Shown piece by piece: positions 26,999 through 36,786 of a stretch of 64,000 bases of DNA. The DNA lies in assembly GCA_021778895.1 (NCBI GenBank), contig JAJYBR010000004.1:124001-188000 (forward strand), written 5' to 3'. This DNA comes from Actinomycetes bacterium (GTDB lineage Bacteria; Actinomycetota; Acidimicrobiia; Acidimicrobiales; RAAP-2). How positions within the stretch are numbered: position 1 is the stretch's first letter; the number at the start of each line of letters is the position of its first letter. Below the pieces are notes generated by a model. It saw nothing but the letters and a program-made list of their open reading frames with translations. It ran no database searches and was not told where the DNA came from. Both the position numbers and the translations under genes were made by a program.

Positions 26999-28734
26999 GC
27001 CGGGGGGCGTGCCGCCCCGAGTCGCAACTCGCGCATCTGGCGCGCGGTGATCTGCTTGGGCGCCCCGGTCATGAGGTCGGTGCCCGACTGGGTCTTCGGA
27101 AAGGCGATCACCTCGCGGATGTTCTCCTCGCCCACCAAGATCGCGGTCAGCCGGTCGATGCCGAAGGCGAACCCCGCGTGGGGCGGCGCCCCGTAGCGGA
27201 AGGCGCCGAGCAGGAAGCCGAAGCGCGAGGCGGCCTCCTCCTCGCCGATGCCCAGGGCCCGGAAGACCCGCGACTGGATGTCGGCCCGGTGGATGCGCAC
27301 CGACCCGCTGCCGAGCTCCCAGCCGTTCAGCACCAGGTCGTAGGCCTGGGAGCGCACGCGCAGGGGGTCGGTCCCCAAGAGCTCGAGGTCCTCGGCCACC
27401 GGCATCGTGAAGGGGTGGTGGGCCGCCACCAGGTCGCCCTCCTCGTCGAACCCCTCGAACATCGGGAACTCGGTGACCCACAGGTACCGGTACGGACCGG
27501 CGCCCACGGGCGGTGCTCCCAGGGTCAAGCGCAGCGCACCGAGCACCCGGCACGCCAGGTCGTGCTCGTCGGCCACGACCAGCACCAGGTCACCTGGTCC
27601 GGCGCCGTCGAGGGACGCCACGGCGGCCGACTCCTCGGGGGCGAGGTGCCGGGCGAGCGGCGACTCCAGGCCCTGCGCGCTGACGCGGAACCAGGCCAGG
27701 CCCTTGGCCCCGTGGGCCTTGGCCTGCTCGGTCAGGGCGTCCAGGCGGCTGCGGGTCAGATCCCCCCCGCCCGGGACGCGCAGCGCCTTGACGCACGGCG
27801 CGGCCAGCGCCTGCACGGAGGTGGTGGCGAAGGCGGCCGTGAGGTCGCAGATCTCCATGCCGAAGCGCAGGTCCGGCTTGTCGGTCCCGTAGCGGTCGAG
27901 GGCCTCGGCCCACGTCATCGTCACGATGTCCTGGGGCACCTCGCCGGTCACGGCGGCCGCGGCGGCGGCCACCGCCTGGGAGACGAAGCGCACCACGTCG
28001 GTCTGGGTGACGAAGCTGGCCTCGACGTCGAGCTGGGTGAACTCGAACTGCCGGTCGGCGCGCAGGTCCTCGTCGCGCAGGCAGCGGGCGATCTGGTAGT
28101 AGCGGTCGAACCCGCCCACCATCAGCAGCTGCTTGGCGATCTGGGGGCTCTGGGGCAGGACGTAGAAGTCGCCGGGGTGCAGGCGCGACGGCACGACGAA
28201 CTCGCGGGCCCCTTCGGGTGTCGGTGCCCACAGGAGCGGCGTCTCGATCTCGCAGAATCCCTGGGCGTCGAGCGAGGCCCGCAGCGCCCGGTTGATCGTG
28301 GCGCGCACGCGCAGGTTGCGCTGCATCGGCTCGCGGCGCAGGTCCAAGTAGCGGTAGCGCAAGCGCACCGCCTCGTCGATCTCGGTGCGCTCGTCGAGCG
28401 GGAACGGCGGCGGCTCGGCGGTGTTGAGGACCTCGACGTCGCAGTCGGTCAGCTCGACCAGGCCCGTCGCCAGGCGCTCGTTGGCCGTGCCCTCGGGCCG
28501 TCGCGACACCGTCCCGGTGACGCGCACGACGAACTCGGGCCGCACGTCGACGGTTCCGGGCACGACCGCCTGGACGACGCCCGTCCAGTCGCGCACGTCG
28601 ACGAACACCAGGTGCTCGCCGTGCTCGCGCCGCTTGGCGACCCACCCGCACACGGTGACGCGCCGCCCCTCGTGCTCGACCCCCACGTGGCCGCACTGCA
28701 GGTCGCGCAGGCTCGTCGCTTCCTCTGAACTCAT
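26995..28734 (-). CDS. aspS: Aspartyl-tRNA synthetase (bacterial type)
   Basis: Charges tRNA-Asp. The 579-aa length shows the bacterial architecture: an N-terminal OB-fold (VTVCGWVAKRREHGEHLVFVDVRD), class II motif 2 (IARCLRDEDLRADRQFEFTQLD), the inserted GAD domain (about 280-420) and motif 3 in GFAFGIDRLTAIL. ATG at 28734 makes a TGATG junction with hisS; a GTG one codon earlier is possible. Whether it discriminates tRNA-Asp from tRNA-Asn cannot be told here. Confidence 0.96.
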   Translation of the reverse strand: MSSEEATSLRDLQCGHVGVEHEGRRVTVCGWVAKRREHGEHLVFVDVRDWTGVVQAVVPGTVDVRPEFVVRVTGTVSRRPEGTANERLATGLVELTDCDVEVLNTAEPPPFPLDERTEIDEAVRLRYRYLDLRREPMQRNLRVRATINRALRASLDAQGFCEIETPLLWAPTPEGAREFVVPSRLHPGDFYVLPQSPQIAKQLLMVGGFDRYYQIARCLRDEDLRADRQFEFTQLDVEASFVTQTDVVRFVSQAVAAAAAAVTGEVPQDIVTMTWAEALDRYGTDKPDLRFGMEICDLTAAFATTSVQALAAPCVKALRVPGGGDLTRSRLDALTEQAKAHGAKGLAWFRVSAQGLESPLARHLAPEESAAVASLDGAGPGDLVLVVADEHDLACRVLGALRLTLGAPPVGAGPYRYLWVTEFPMFEGFDEEGDLVAAHHPFTMPVAEDLELLGTDPLRVRSQAYDLVLNGWELGSGSVRIHRADIQSRVFRALGIGEEEAASRFGFLLGAFRYGAPPHAGFAFGIDRLTAILVGEENIREVIAFPKTQSGTDLMTGAPKQITARQMRELRLGAARPPA

Positions 28735-29999
28735 CACCGCTCCGTCGCTCGCTCTCGCACCGTCGCGACCAGTTCGGACGCCGGGACGGTCACCTGGGCA
28801 CCCTCAGCGGCGCCGCGCAGGTCCCTAATGGTAACGCTCCCCTGCGCCGCCTCCGTGGGCCCCACGAGGACCGCGACGGCCGCACCCGAGCGGTCGGCGA
28901 GGCGCATCTGCGCCTTCATCGACCGCTGGTCGAAGGCCCGCTCGACGGCCAGTCCCGCCTGGCGCAGCTGGTCGGCGAGCACCGTCGCGTGGGCGCCGCC
29001 GGTCGTGTCGACGACGAAGACGTCCACGCGCTGGGCGCTGTCCGCGTTCCCCTCGGCCTCCCAGGCCAGCCGGAGGCGCTCCAGCCCGCTGCCGAAGCCC
29101 ACTCCCGCGGTCGCCGGACCGCCCAGCTGCTCGGCCAGGCCGTCGTAGCGGCCCCCGCCCCCGATGGCGTTCTGGGCCCCGGCCAGGGCGTCGGAGACGA
29201 ACTCGAAGGTCGTGCGGGTGTAGTAGTCGAAGCCGCGCACCAGTCGCGGGGCGAGCGACGACACGATGCCGATGCTCTCGAGGCCCACGCGCACGGCGGC
29301 GAAGTGCTCGCGGCACGCCGCGCACAGGTGGTCGGGCAGCTGGGGGCCCCGCTCGGTCACGGCCACGCACGCGGGCCGCTTGCAGTCCAGCACCCGCAGG
29401 GGGCTCTCGGCGAAGCGCTCGCGGTGCTCGTCGCAGAGCTCTGCCGCGTGCTCGCCCAGGTAGGCCGCGAGCACGGCGACGTAGGCCGCCCGGCACTCGG
29501 GGTGGCCCATCGAGTTGATGAGCAGGCGCACGCGGCGCAGCCCCAGCACTTCGTAGAACCGGGCCGCCAGCGCGATGACCTCCACGTCGAGCGCCGGGTC
29601 CCCGGACCCGAGCGCCTCCACGCCCACCTGGTGGTGCTGGCGGTAGCGCCCGGCCTGGGGGCGCTCGTAGCGGAAGGCCGGTGTCGCGTACCAGACCTTC
29701 CAGGGGACGACCGGGCGGTGCTGGACGAAGGCTCGCACCACCGAGGCCGTGCCCTCGGGCCGCAGGGCCAGGCGCCGCCCGCCGCGGTCCTCGAAGACGT
29801 ACATCTCCTTGGTCGCCACGTCGCTGGTGGCGCCGATCCCCCGGTCGAACACCGCCACGTCCTCGAAGAGCGGGGAGAGCAGCAGCCCGAAGCCGGCCCG
29901 CCGGGCCAGCTGGGCGAAGGACCCGAGAGCCCGCTCCCACCACCCCGAGTCCGGCGGCAGGACGTCATGGGTCCCGATGGGGGCTCGGAAGATCTCCAC
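28734..29999 (-). CDS. hisS: Histidyl-tRNA synthetase
   Basis: Charges tRNA-His. The 421-aa class II enzyme has IGTHDVLPPDSGWWE at the N-terminus, RPEGTASVVRAFV (motif 2 region), RYERPQAGRYRQHHQVGVE, the His-specific LVRGFDYYTRTTFEFV and GGGRYDGLAEQLGGP, then an anticodon domain (VDVFVVDTTGG and later VLVGPTEAAQG). GTG at 29999 follows the rel stop directly, with no gap (TGAGTG). Confidence 0.96.
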   Translation of the reverse strand: MEIFRAPIGTHDVLPPDSGWWERALGSFAQLARRAGFGLLLSPLFEDVAVFDRGIGATSDVATKEMYVFEDRGGRRLALRPEGTASVVRAFVQHRPVVPWKVWYATPAFRYERPQAGRYRQHHQVGVEALGSGDPALDVEVIALAARFYEVLGLRRVRLLINSMGHPECRAAYVAVLAAYLGEHAAELCDEHRERFAESPLRVLDCKRPACVAVTERGPQLPDHLCAACREHFAAVRVGLESIGIVSSLAPRLVRGFDYYTRTTFEFVSDALAGAQNAIGGGGRYDGLAEQLGGPATAGVGFGSGLERLRLAWEAEGNADSAQRVDVFVVDTTGGAHATVLADQLRQAGLAVERAFDQRSMKAQMRLADRSGAAVAVLVGPTEAAQGSVTIRDLRGAAEGAQVTVPASELVATVRERATER

Positions 30000-32207
30000 T
30001 CAGGACCCCTTTCGCTGACCGGGCAGCTGTCGGAAGGCGTCGAAGACCCCGTCGACCGACTTCAGCGCCGCGAGGAGGCTCTCCAGGTGCGCGGGGTCGG
30101 CCAGCTCGATGTCGAAGACCATGCGCACGATGCGGGTGCCCGAGCTGGTGGTCGACGAGGAGCTGATCGAGAGGTGGTACTCGGCGAAGACCTTGGACAC
30201 GTCGAGCAGCAGGCGCGAGCGGTCGAAGGCCAGGACCTCGAGGACCGCGCGATACTGGCCGCCGCTGGCCCCATCCCACTCGACGTCGATGACGCGCTCG
30301 CCCAGCCGGCTGGCCAGGGCCACGGCATTCGAGCAGTCGTCGCGGTGCACCGACACGCCCCGACCCTGCGTGATGAAGCCCATGATCGGGTCCCCGGGCA
30401 CCGGCGAGCAGCACCGCGCCAGGTGGATCATGACGTCGTCGAGCCCCTCGACGTAGACGCCGGGTCCGCGGCGGTTGGACCGCCCGACCCGCGGCATCTT
30501 GGTGACCGTCGTGGGCATCTGGGCGCCCTGGCCCCCGTGGAGCTCGCGCTCGAGGCGCTGGACGGCCGCCAGCGCCGACACGTGGCTCGAGCCGATCGCC
30601 ACGTACAGCGCGTCGACGCCCTCCAGGTTCAGCGAGTCGACGACCGACGCCAGCGCCTGGGAGGTGAGCGAAGACGAGACCGGCAGCCCGGCGCGGCGCA
30701 GCGCCTTGATGAACTCCTCGCGCCCCGACTCCATGGCGTCCTCGCGCCGCTCGCGCTGGAACCACTGGCGGATCTTGGACTTGGCCCGCGAGGACCGCGC
30801 GATCTGCAGCCAGTCGCGCGAGGGGCCCGCCGCGTCGTTCTTCGAGGTGACGATCTCCACCACGTCGGCCGAGTGCAGCACGGTGTCCAGGGGTACCAGG
30901 CGCCCGTTGACCTTGGCCCCCACGCAGTGGTGGCCGACCTCGGTGTGCACGGCGTAGGCGAAGTCGACGGGTGTGGCCCCCTCGACCAGGGCGATCACCC
31001 GTCCCTTGGGCGTGAACACGTAGACCTCGTCGTGGCCGAGGTCGAGCTTCAGGGCCTCGAGGAAGGCGACGGGATCGTCCTCTTCCTGCTCGACGTCGGC
31101 CAGGCGCTGCATCCAGGCGATCTCCTTGGCCGACGCGCCCTCCTTGTAGCCCCAGTGCGCCGCGATGCCGAACTCGGCGCGCCAGTGCATCTCGGAGGTG
31201 CGCACCTGCACCTCCAGCGACTTGCCGCGCGGGCCGATGACCGTCGTGTGCAACGACTGGTAGAGGTTGAACTTGGGCGAGTTGATGTAGTCCTTGAAGC
31301 GCCCCTGCACCGGGGACCACAGCGCGTGGATCGCTCCGAGCACGGCCCAGCAGTCGCGCTCCTGCTCGACGATGACGCGCAGGCCGACCAGGTCGAAGAT
31401 CTCGTCGAACTCCTTGCCGCCCACGACCATCTTCTCGTAGATGCTCCACAGGTGCTTCGGGCGCCCCGTGACGTCACCGTGGATGCCGAAGCCCTCGAGC
31501 TTGGAGGTCAGCTCGTCCATGACCTGGCGCAGGTAGATCTCGCGCTCGGGCTGGCGCGCCGCGACCATCTGCTCGATCTCGGCGTAGCGCTTGGGGTGCA
31601 GCGTCGCGAAGCTCAGGTCCTCGAGCTGCCACTTGACCTGCTGGACGCCGAGGCGGTGAGCCAGCGGCGCGTAGACGTCGAGGGTCTCTTGGGCGATGGC
31701 GCGCTGGCGGGCCATGGGCATGACCGAGATGGTGCGCATGTTGTGGAGCCGGTCGGCCAGCTTGATGATCAGCACCCGCCAGTCCCGGGCCATCGCGATG
31801 AACATCTTGCGGATGGTGGCGGCCTGCTGGGCCTCCTTGGAGTCGAACTCCAGACGGTCGAGCTTGGTCACCCCGTCGACCACGGCGGCCACGTGGTCGC
31901 CGAACTCCTCGCTCAGCCACTGGGTCGTGATCCCGGTGTCCTCGACCGCGTCGTGCAGGAGGGCGGCCGCGATGGTCACCGCGTCCAGGCCCAGATCGGC
32001 CACGATGTCGGCCACGGCGATGGGGTGGGTCACGTAGGGGTCGCCGGTGCGCCGCAACTGGCCCTCGTGGGCCGTGATGGCGGCCAATCCGGCGCGGCGG
32101 ATCACCGTCGCGTCGTCGTCGTGGTGCTCGCGATACCGCGCGACCAGGCGCTCCACCGACGCGACGAGCGCCGCGTCGACCGACGACCGCGGCGTCACGT
32201 CCACCAT
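30000..32207 (-). CDS. rel: Bifunctional (p)ppGpp synthetase/hydrolase Rel
   Basis: Makes and degrades the stringent-response alarmone. At 735 aa it has the full architecture. The HD hydrolase domain carries H61, the His-Asp pair 85-86 in LLHDAVEDT, and RLHNMRT near 153-159. The synthetase domain has RFKD at 303-306, the RXKD form of bifunctional enzymes, and EVQVRT with its Glu near 332. A TGS domain (VFTPKGRVIALVEGATPVDF), a zinc-finger-like region with LARCCSPVPGD and a C-terminal ACT domain follow. Both active sites look intact. It is transcribed with secDF upstream and hisS downstream. Confidence 0.96.
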   Translation of the reverse strand: MVDVTPRSSVDAALVASVERLVARYREHHDDDATVIRRAGLAAITAHEGQLRRTGDPYVTHPIAVADIVADLGLDAVTIAAALLHDAVEDTGITTQWLSEEFGDHVAAVVDGVTKLDRLEFDSKEAQQAATIRKMFIAMARDWRVLIIKLADRLHNMRTISVMPMARQRAIAQETLDVYAPLAHRLGVQQVKWQLEDLSFATLHPKRYAEIEQMVAARQPEREIYLRQVMDELTSKLEGFGIHGDVTGRPKHLWSIYEKMVVGGKEFDEIFDLVGLRVIVEQERDCWAVLGAIHALWSPVQGRFKDYINSPKFNLYQSLHTTVIGPRGKSLEVQVRTSEMHWRAEFGIAAHWGYKEGASAKEIAWMQRLADVEQEEDDPVAFLEALKLDLGHDEVYVFTPKGRVIALVEGATPVDFAYAVHTEVGHHCVGAKVNGRLVPLDTVLHSADVVEIVTSKNDAAGPSRDWLQIARSSRAKSKIRQWFQRERREDAMESGREEFIKALRRAGLPVSSSLTSQALASVVDSLNLEGVDALYVAIGSSHVSALAAVQRLERELHGGQGAQMPTTVTKMPRVGRSNRRGPGVYVEGLDDVMIHLARCCSPVPGDPIMGFITQGRGVSVHRDDCSNAVALASRLGERVIDVEWDGASGGQYRAVLEVLAFDRSRLLLDVSKVFAEYHLSISSSSTTSSGTRIVRMVFDIELADPAHLESLLAALKSVDGVFDAFRQLPGQRKGS

Positions 32208-32227
32208 GGAGTCAGCCTACCGGCCCC

Positions 32228-33334
32228 CTAGCGACGCTTCGGCTTGCGCCCCCGAGCCTGCAGCGAGGGCTGCCGGGTGGCCCGGGGCGTCGAGGTGGGC
32301 CGTGACGGCCCGTCGGCGCTGAGCAGGGCGGCCGTGGCCGGCGTGAGCACCGTGCGCTCCGCGCGGCTCGCCACACGCGAGGCGAGGTCGCGGTAGCGGT
32401 TCTCGTGCTCCTTCAGCACCGCCAGCAGCGGGCTCGCGATGAAGATCGACGAGTAGGCCCCACTGAGGAGTCCGACCACGAGAGCGAGGCCGTAGTCCTT
32501 CAAGGTGGTCGCGCCCAGCAGGTAGGCGCCCACGACCAGCACCGACAGCACGGGCAAGATGGCCACCAGCGAGGTGTTGATGGACCGGGCCAGCGTCTGG
32601 TTCATCGAGAGGTTGACCATGTCCGAGTACGTGAGGTTGCCGCTCTTCAGCACGGTCTGGGTGTTGTCGCGCACCCGGTCGAACACCACGACCGTGTCGT
32701 AGAGCGAGTACCCCAAAATCGTCAGCACGGCGATGACCGTGTCCGGCGTGATCTGGAAGCCGAACAGCGAGTACACCCCCACCGTCACCAGCAGGTCGTG
32801 GATCATGGCCACGAAGGCGGCCAGGGCCATCTTGGGCTCGAAGCGCATCGAGATGTACACGACGACCGCGAGCAGGAAGACCAGGAGCGCCTCGAGGGCC
32901 CGTTGAGTGATCTGCCCGCCCCACGTCGGTCCCACTGAGCTCGTCGAGACCTGGTTCTCGGACACGCCGGCCAGGTGGGCCATGGCGGCGATCACGCGAT
33001 TGGTGATCTGCGCCTGTTGGTGGGCCGAGAAGCTGTTCAGGTCGGCCGACACCTGGTAGGTGTCGGCGCCGAGCTTCTCGACCACGGGCTGGGGCGCGCC
33101 GGCCGACTGGGCCGCCGAGGCCACGGCCGAGATCGACGTGTGCGGGGCGAGCACCTCCCACGAGCTGCCGCCCCGGAAGTCGATCCCGAGGTTGAAGCCG
33201 CGAAATCCCAGCGAGGCCAGGCCGGCGACGATCACGATGGTCGAGGCCAGGAACCAGATCCGGCGACGGCCCACGAAGTCGTAGGCGGTCTGACCCCGGT
33301 ACAGGCGACGGAAGGGACCGATCTCAGCTGGCAT
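32228..33334 (-). CDS. secF: Protein-export membrane protein SecF
   Basis: SecDF complex subunit that uses the proton gradient to drive late translocation. The 368-aa protein has an N-terminal membrane span, the family motif LGIDFRGGSSWEV, a periplasmic domain and about five C-terminal spans with TVIAVLTILGYSLYDTVVVFDRVRDN. The last 60 residues are a basic tail rich in R, K and P. The start overlaps the secD stop by 11 nt. Confidence 0.95.
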   Translation of the reverse strand: MPAEIGPFRRLYRGQTAYDFVGRRRIWFLASTIVIVAGLASLGFRGFNLGIDFRGGSSWEVLAPHTSISAVASAAQSAGAPQPVVEKLGADTYQVSADLNSFSAHQQAQITNRVIAAMAHLAGVSENQVSTSSVGPTWGGQITQRALEALLVFLLAVVVYISMRFEPKMALAAFVAMIHDLLVTVGVYSLFGFQITPDTVIAVLTILGYSLYDTVVVFDRVRDNTQTVLKSGNLTYSDMVNLSMNQTLARSINTSLVAILPVLSVLVVGAYLLGATTLKDYGLALVVGLLSGAYSSIFIASPLLAVLKEHENRYRDLASRVASRAERTVLTPATAALLSADGPSRPTSTPRATRQPSLQARGRKPKRR

Positions 33335-34832
33335 TGCTGCTCCCTGCCAGGGCCAGGCCCGCGGCCATCGAGATCACGCTGCCCTCGTCGGCGCTGCGCC
33401 GACCGAGCAGGATGACCAGCGGTCGGGTGAAGTACCACGTGATCACGATGTCCATCAGGGTCGAGAGCCCGAGGAAGAAGGCGAAGCCCCGCACGCTGCC
33501 CACGGCGATCAGGTAGAGCAGGACCGCCGCGAGGAGGCTGACCGTGTCGGCCGCCAGGACCGTGCGCCAGGCCGACTTGAAGCCGCGGTCGACCGACGTG
33601 CGGATCGAGCGGCCCGACCGGGCCTCATCCTTCAATCGTTCGAAGTACACGATGTAGCTGTCCACGTTGATACCGATGGACACGATCAGGCCGGTGACGC
33701 CCGAGAGCTCGAAGCTCGGGGCCAGGGCCGTATGGCCGAGGGCCGAGATGATCGCCCACAGGAGCGAGCTGGCGACCGCGAGGCCCACCACGATGACCAG
33801 GCCGAGCAGCCGGTAGTAGGCGATCGTGTAGAGCAGGACGAGGAGCAGGCCGACGAGTCCCGCGCCCAGGCCCGCCACCAGGGCGCTGTGGCCCAGTGTC
33901 GGCGACACGGTCGTGGTCGTGAGCGGCTCGAGGCGCACCGGCAGGGCGCCGAACTGCATGGCCAGCGCCAGGTTCTTGGCCGAGGTCTCCGTGAAGGACC
34001 CCGAGATCTGTCCCTGGCCGGCGAAGGAGGTGAAGGTCGCCTGGTCGGGCTGGATCAGCGGAGCGGACTGGACCACGCCGTCGAGCTCGATCGCCAGCTG
34101 CGCGTGGAAGTTGGCCTGGGCTACCTTGTCCCACGCCGGGCTCCCCGCCGAGGTCAGCGAGTAGTTGACCACCCACGCGCCCACCTGGTTCTGCTGGGCC
34201 AGCGCCGTCTTGACCGCGGTGCCCGTGAGCTCGGCCGGTCCCAGGACGTAGCGGATCTGGCTCGTGCCGAGCTCTGGCAGGATGACCGTGCTCTTCGGGT
34301 TGTCCCGCGACGAGCTGGTCGAGGCGATCTTCGCGTAGGCCGGATCGAGGCCGATGTTGTTCGTGGGCTGCCCGGTCGAGGAGTTCACCGCCAGGTTGGC
34401 GGCGCTCATCAGATACTGCGAGCCGCACGCGGGAACCTTCGAGGTCACCCGAGCGCCCTTGGCGGCCGGACCCGTCTCGCACAGCACCGGACGGAACAGC
34501 AGCTGGGCGGTCTGGCCGACGGTGTGCAGCACTTGGCGCGCGTCGGCGACGCCGGGCACCGACACCACGACGTCGTGTCCCTGCAGGTTCACCTGGGCGC
34601 CCGAGACGCCCAGCCCGTTGACCCGGTTGTTCAGAATGTTGACGACTTCGTTCATGTTGGCGGTCGACGTCGCGGTGGCCGGCTTGTAGACGACCGAGAG
34701 CCCGCCCGCCAGGTCCAGACCCAGCTTGGGACTCCAGCCGGCCAGCACGGTGGCCAGAAGTGCCCCGAAGGAGATCACGACCGTCAGCAGCAAGCTGACG
34801 ATCAGGGAACGACGCGAACCAACCTTGGCCAT
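33324..34832 (-). CDS. secD: Protein-export membrane protein SecD
   Basis: Partner of SecF in the holotranslocon accessory complex. The 502-aa protein has an N-terminal span (SLIVSLLLTVVISFGALLA), LGLDLAGGLSVVYKP, a periplasmic P1 domain (VVSVPGVADARQVL), AGQGQISGSFTETSAKNLA and a C-terminal membrane domain with SIGINVDSYIVYFERLKDEAR, the conserved proton-relay region. ATG at 34832 overlaps the yajC stop by one base. Confidence 0.95.
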   Translation of the reverse strand: MAKVGSRRSLIVSLLLTVVISFGALLATVLAGWSPKLGLDLAGGLSVVYKPATATSTANMNEVVNILNNRVNGLGVSGAQVNLQGHDVVVSVPGVADARQVLHTVGQTAQLLFRPVLCETGPAAKGARVTSKVPACGSQYLMSAANLAVNSSTGQPTNNIGLDPAYAKIASTSSSRDNPKSTVILPELGTSQIRYVLGPAELTGTAVKTALAQQNQVGAWVVNYSLTSAGSPAWDKVAQANFHAQLAIELDGVVQSAPLIQPDQATFTSFAGQGQISGSFTETSAKNLALAMQFGALPVRLEPLTTTTVSPTLGHSALVAGLGAGLVGLLLVLLYTIAYYRLLGLVIVVGLAVASSLLWAIISALGHTALAPSFELSGVTGLIVSIGINVDSYIVYFERLKDEARSGRSIRTSVDRGFKSAWRTVLAADTVSLLAAVLLYLIAVGSVRGFAFFLGLSTLMDIVITWYFTRPLVILLGRRSADEGSVISMAAGLALAGSSNAS

Positions 34833-35158
34833 CAGTGGCTGTCACCCGCCTCGGTTTCCGGGGTCGGCGGGTCGACAGGTGGCGCGTCCATGCGCCGGGC
34901 GATCGCCGAGGCGATGAAGTCCAGCTCGACACCACTGGCGCTGCGCAGCGTCACGAGGTCGTTGTCGATGCGCACGACGGTGCCGACGAAGCCACCCACC
35001 GTCTGGGCGCGCTGGCCGACCTCGACCTTGCGAGCCTCCGCCCGAGCGGCCTTCTGCTTTCTGCTGCGTGGTCGCAGGTAGAAGAAGTAGAGCGCCGCGA
35101 AGACGAGCACATAGATGAGCAGGATCGACGATGAACTGCCACTGGACGCTGCGAGCAT
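34832..35158 (-). CDS. yajC: Preprotein translocase subunit YajC
   Basis: A 108-aa single-span accessory protein of SecDF. The N-terminal span (SSSILLIYVLVFAALYFFYL) is followed by RPRSRKQKAARAE and the typical GQRAQTVGGFVGTVVRIDNDLVTL. The order yajC-secD-secF, tightly packed, confirms it. A 51-bp gap separates it from ruvB upstream. Confidence 0.93.
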   Translation of the reverse strand: MLAASSGSSSSILLIYVLVFAALYFFYLRPRSRKQKAARAEARKVEVGQRAQTVGGFVGTVVRIDNDLVTLRSASGVELDFIASAIARRMDAPPVDPPTPETEAGDSH

Positions 35159-35209
35159 GGTCCCTCCGGTTTGTAACCCATGAAACCCTAGTCGACCGGG
35201 CAGCCGCGG

Positions 35210-36241
35210 CTAGACCAGTCCGCCTCCGGGTCCGGGCAGCCCGAGATGGCGGTAGGCGCTCTCGGTGGCCACGCGTCCGCGCGGCGTGCGCACCAGCAGT
35301 CCGCTGCGCAGGAGGTAGGGCTCGTAGGCGTCCTCGAGCGTGGCCGGCTCCTCGCCCAGAGCGTGCGCCAGGGTCAGGAGCCCGACGGGCTGGGCGCGGA
35401 ACTGCTGGCACAGCAGGCCGAGGATCCGCCGGTCCAGCTTGTCCAGACCCCGCTCGTCGACGCCGAACAGCTCGAGGGCCGCGACGGCGATTGCCTCTTC
35501 GATGGCCTCGACCCCCGACACCGCGGCGAAGTCGCGCACGCGGCGCAGGAGGCGGTTGGCGATGCGCGGTGTCCCCCGGCTGCGGCCGGCGACCACGGCG
35601 GCAGCGGCCGGGCTCACCGAGACCTCGAGCAGCGCGGCCGAGCGCAGAACGATCCGCTCGAGCTCGTCGGGCTCGTAGAGGTCGAGCTGGCCCACGAAGC
35701 CGAACCGGTCCCGCAGGGGCGCGGCCACCAGTCCCGTCCGCGTCGTCGCGCCGATGAGCGTGAAGTCCGGCAGCTCCAGGCGGATCGACCGAGCCGAGGG
35801 ACCCCGTCCGAGCAGCACGTCGAGGCGATGGTCCTCCATCGCGGGATACAGCACCTCCTCGACGGCTCGGGGCAGGCGATGGATCTCGTCGATGAAGAGC
35901 ACGTCGTGCTCGTCGAGGTCGCTGACCAGTGCCGCCAGGTCGCCCGGGCGCGTCAGGACCGGCCCGGAAGTCACCCGCAGCCCCACCCCGAGCTCGTTGG
36001 CCACGATCGCCGCGAGCGACGTCTTGCCCAGCCCCGGAGGACCCGCGAAGAGGAGGTGGTCGACGCTGTGGCCGCGAGTCTGGGCGGCCCCGAGGACGAT
36101 TTCGAGGTGTCCGACGAGCTCGCGCTGGCCCACGAAGTCGACCAGGCGCTGGGGGCGCAGTGAGACTTCGCCGTGGCGCTCGACGTCGCTGGCGTCCGAC
36201 GAGACCGCCCGGTCCGCGTGGAGGTCGACGTCCCGCCTCAC
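35210..36241 (-). CDS. ruvB: Holliday junction branch-migration ATPase RuvB
   Basis: Hexameric motor of the RuvAB branch-migration complex. The 343-aa protein has LRPQRLVDFVGQRELVGHLE, Walker A GPPGLGKTSLAAIV, Walker B DVLFIDEIHRL, sensor 1 LIGATTRTGLVAAPLRDRFGF, the RuvB-specific RSRGTPRIANRLLRRVRDFA and a C-terminal winged helix. GTG at 36241 overlaps the ruvA stop by 4 nt. Confidence 0.97.
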   Translation of the reverse strand: MRRDVDLHADRAVSSDASDVERHGEVSLRPQRLVDFVGQRELVGHLEIVLGAAQTRGHSVDHLLFAGPPGLGKTSLAAIVANELGVGLRVTSGPVLTRPGDLAALVSDLDEHDVLFIDEIHRLPRAVEEVLYPAMEDHRLDVLLGRGPSARSIRLELPDFTLIGATTRTGLVAAPLRDRFGFVGQLDLYEPDELERIVLRSAALLEVSVSPAAAAVVAGRSRGTPRIANRLLRRVRDFAAVSGVEAIEEAIAVAALELFGVDERGLDKLDRRILGLLCQQFRAQPVGLLTLAHALGEEPATLEDAYEPYLLRSGLLVRTPRGRVATESAYRHLGLPGPGGGLV

Positions 36242-36786
36242 CGGTGCCCCAAGGTGCGCAGCGCCAGGCGGAGGGCCTGGGACTCGTCGGAGGGCCAGTC
36301 CAGCGACCCGAGCTCACGGATCTCCCCGCTGGCGTACCCGAGCTGGCGCAAGGCATCGGCCACGACCGGCGGGACGGAGGGGGCCGGACTCTCGACGAGC
36401 TTGCCGCGCAGCTCGAGCACGATGCGCGCGGCTGTCTTGGGACCGATCCCGGGGATCGAGGCCACCAGTCGGTCGTCGCCGGCCTCGATCGCGGCCCGCA
36501 ACGCCGGTGCCGTCATGGTGCGCAGTGCCGCCAGCGCGGTCGATGGACCGACCCCGGGGGTGGCCAGCAACTGGGTGAAGACGCCGCGCTCCTCGAAATC
36601 GGCGAAGCCATAGAGCAAGATCTGGTCGTCGCGCACGACCGTGTAGATCGCTAGGTCGACCTCTTCGTCGGTCGCGGGCGCGACGGGCGCGGCCAGGTGG
36701 ACCTCGTAGCCGACGCCGCCCACGTCCACCACGACCGCCCCCGAGGGCAGGTGCGCCACGACGGTGCCGCGTAGTGCCCCGATCAC
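36238..36786 (-). CDS. ruvA: Holliday junction DNA helicase subunit RuvA
   Basis: Junction-binding subunit that loads RuvB. The 182-aa length is slightly short. Domain I has MIGALRGTVV and VVDVGGVGYEVHL. Domain II has tandem helix-hairpin-helix motifs (LLATPGVGPSTALAALR and VASIPGIGPKTAARIVLELRGK). Domain III (about 135-182) contacts RuvB. GTG at 36786 overlaps the ruvC stop by 4 nt. Confidence 0.95.
   Translation of the reverse strand: MIGALRGTVVAHLPSGAVVVDVGGVGYEVHLAAPVAPATDEEVDLAIYTVVRDDQILLYGFADFEERGVFTQLLATPGVGPSTALAALRTMTAPALRAAIEAGDDRLVASIPGIGPKTAARIVLELRGKLVESPAPSVPPVVADALRQLGYASGEIRELGSLDWPSDESQALRLALRTLGHR

Noticed and set aside
28989..32231. A 1080-codon plus-strand open frame
   Set aside because: It is exactly antisense to hisS and rel, which have complete domain structures. 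Long antisense frames are expected at this GC content; composition is Gly/Arg/His/Asp-rich.
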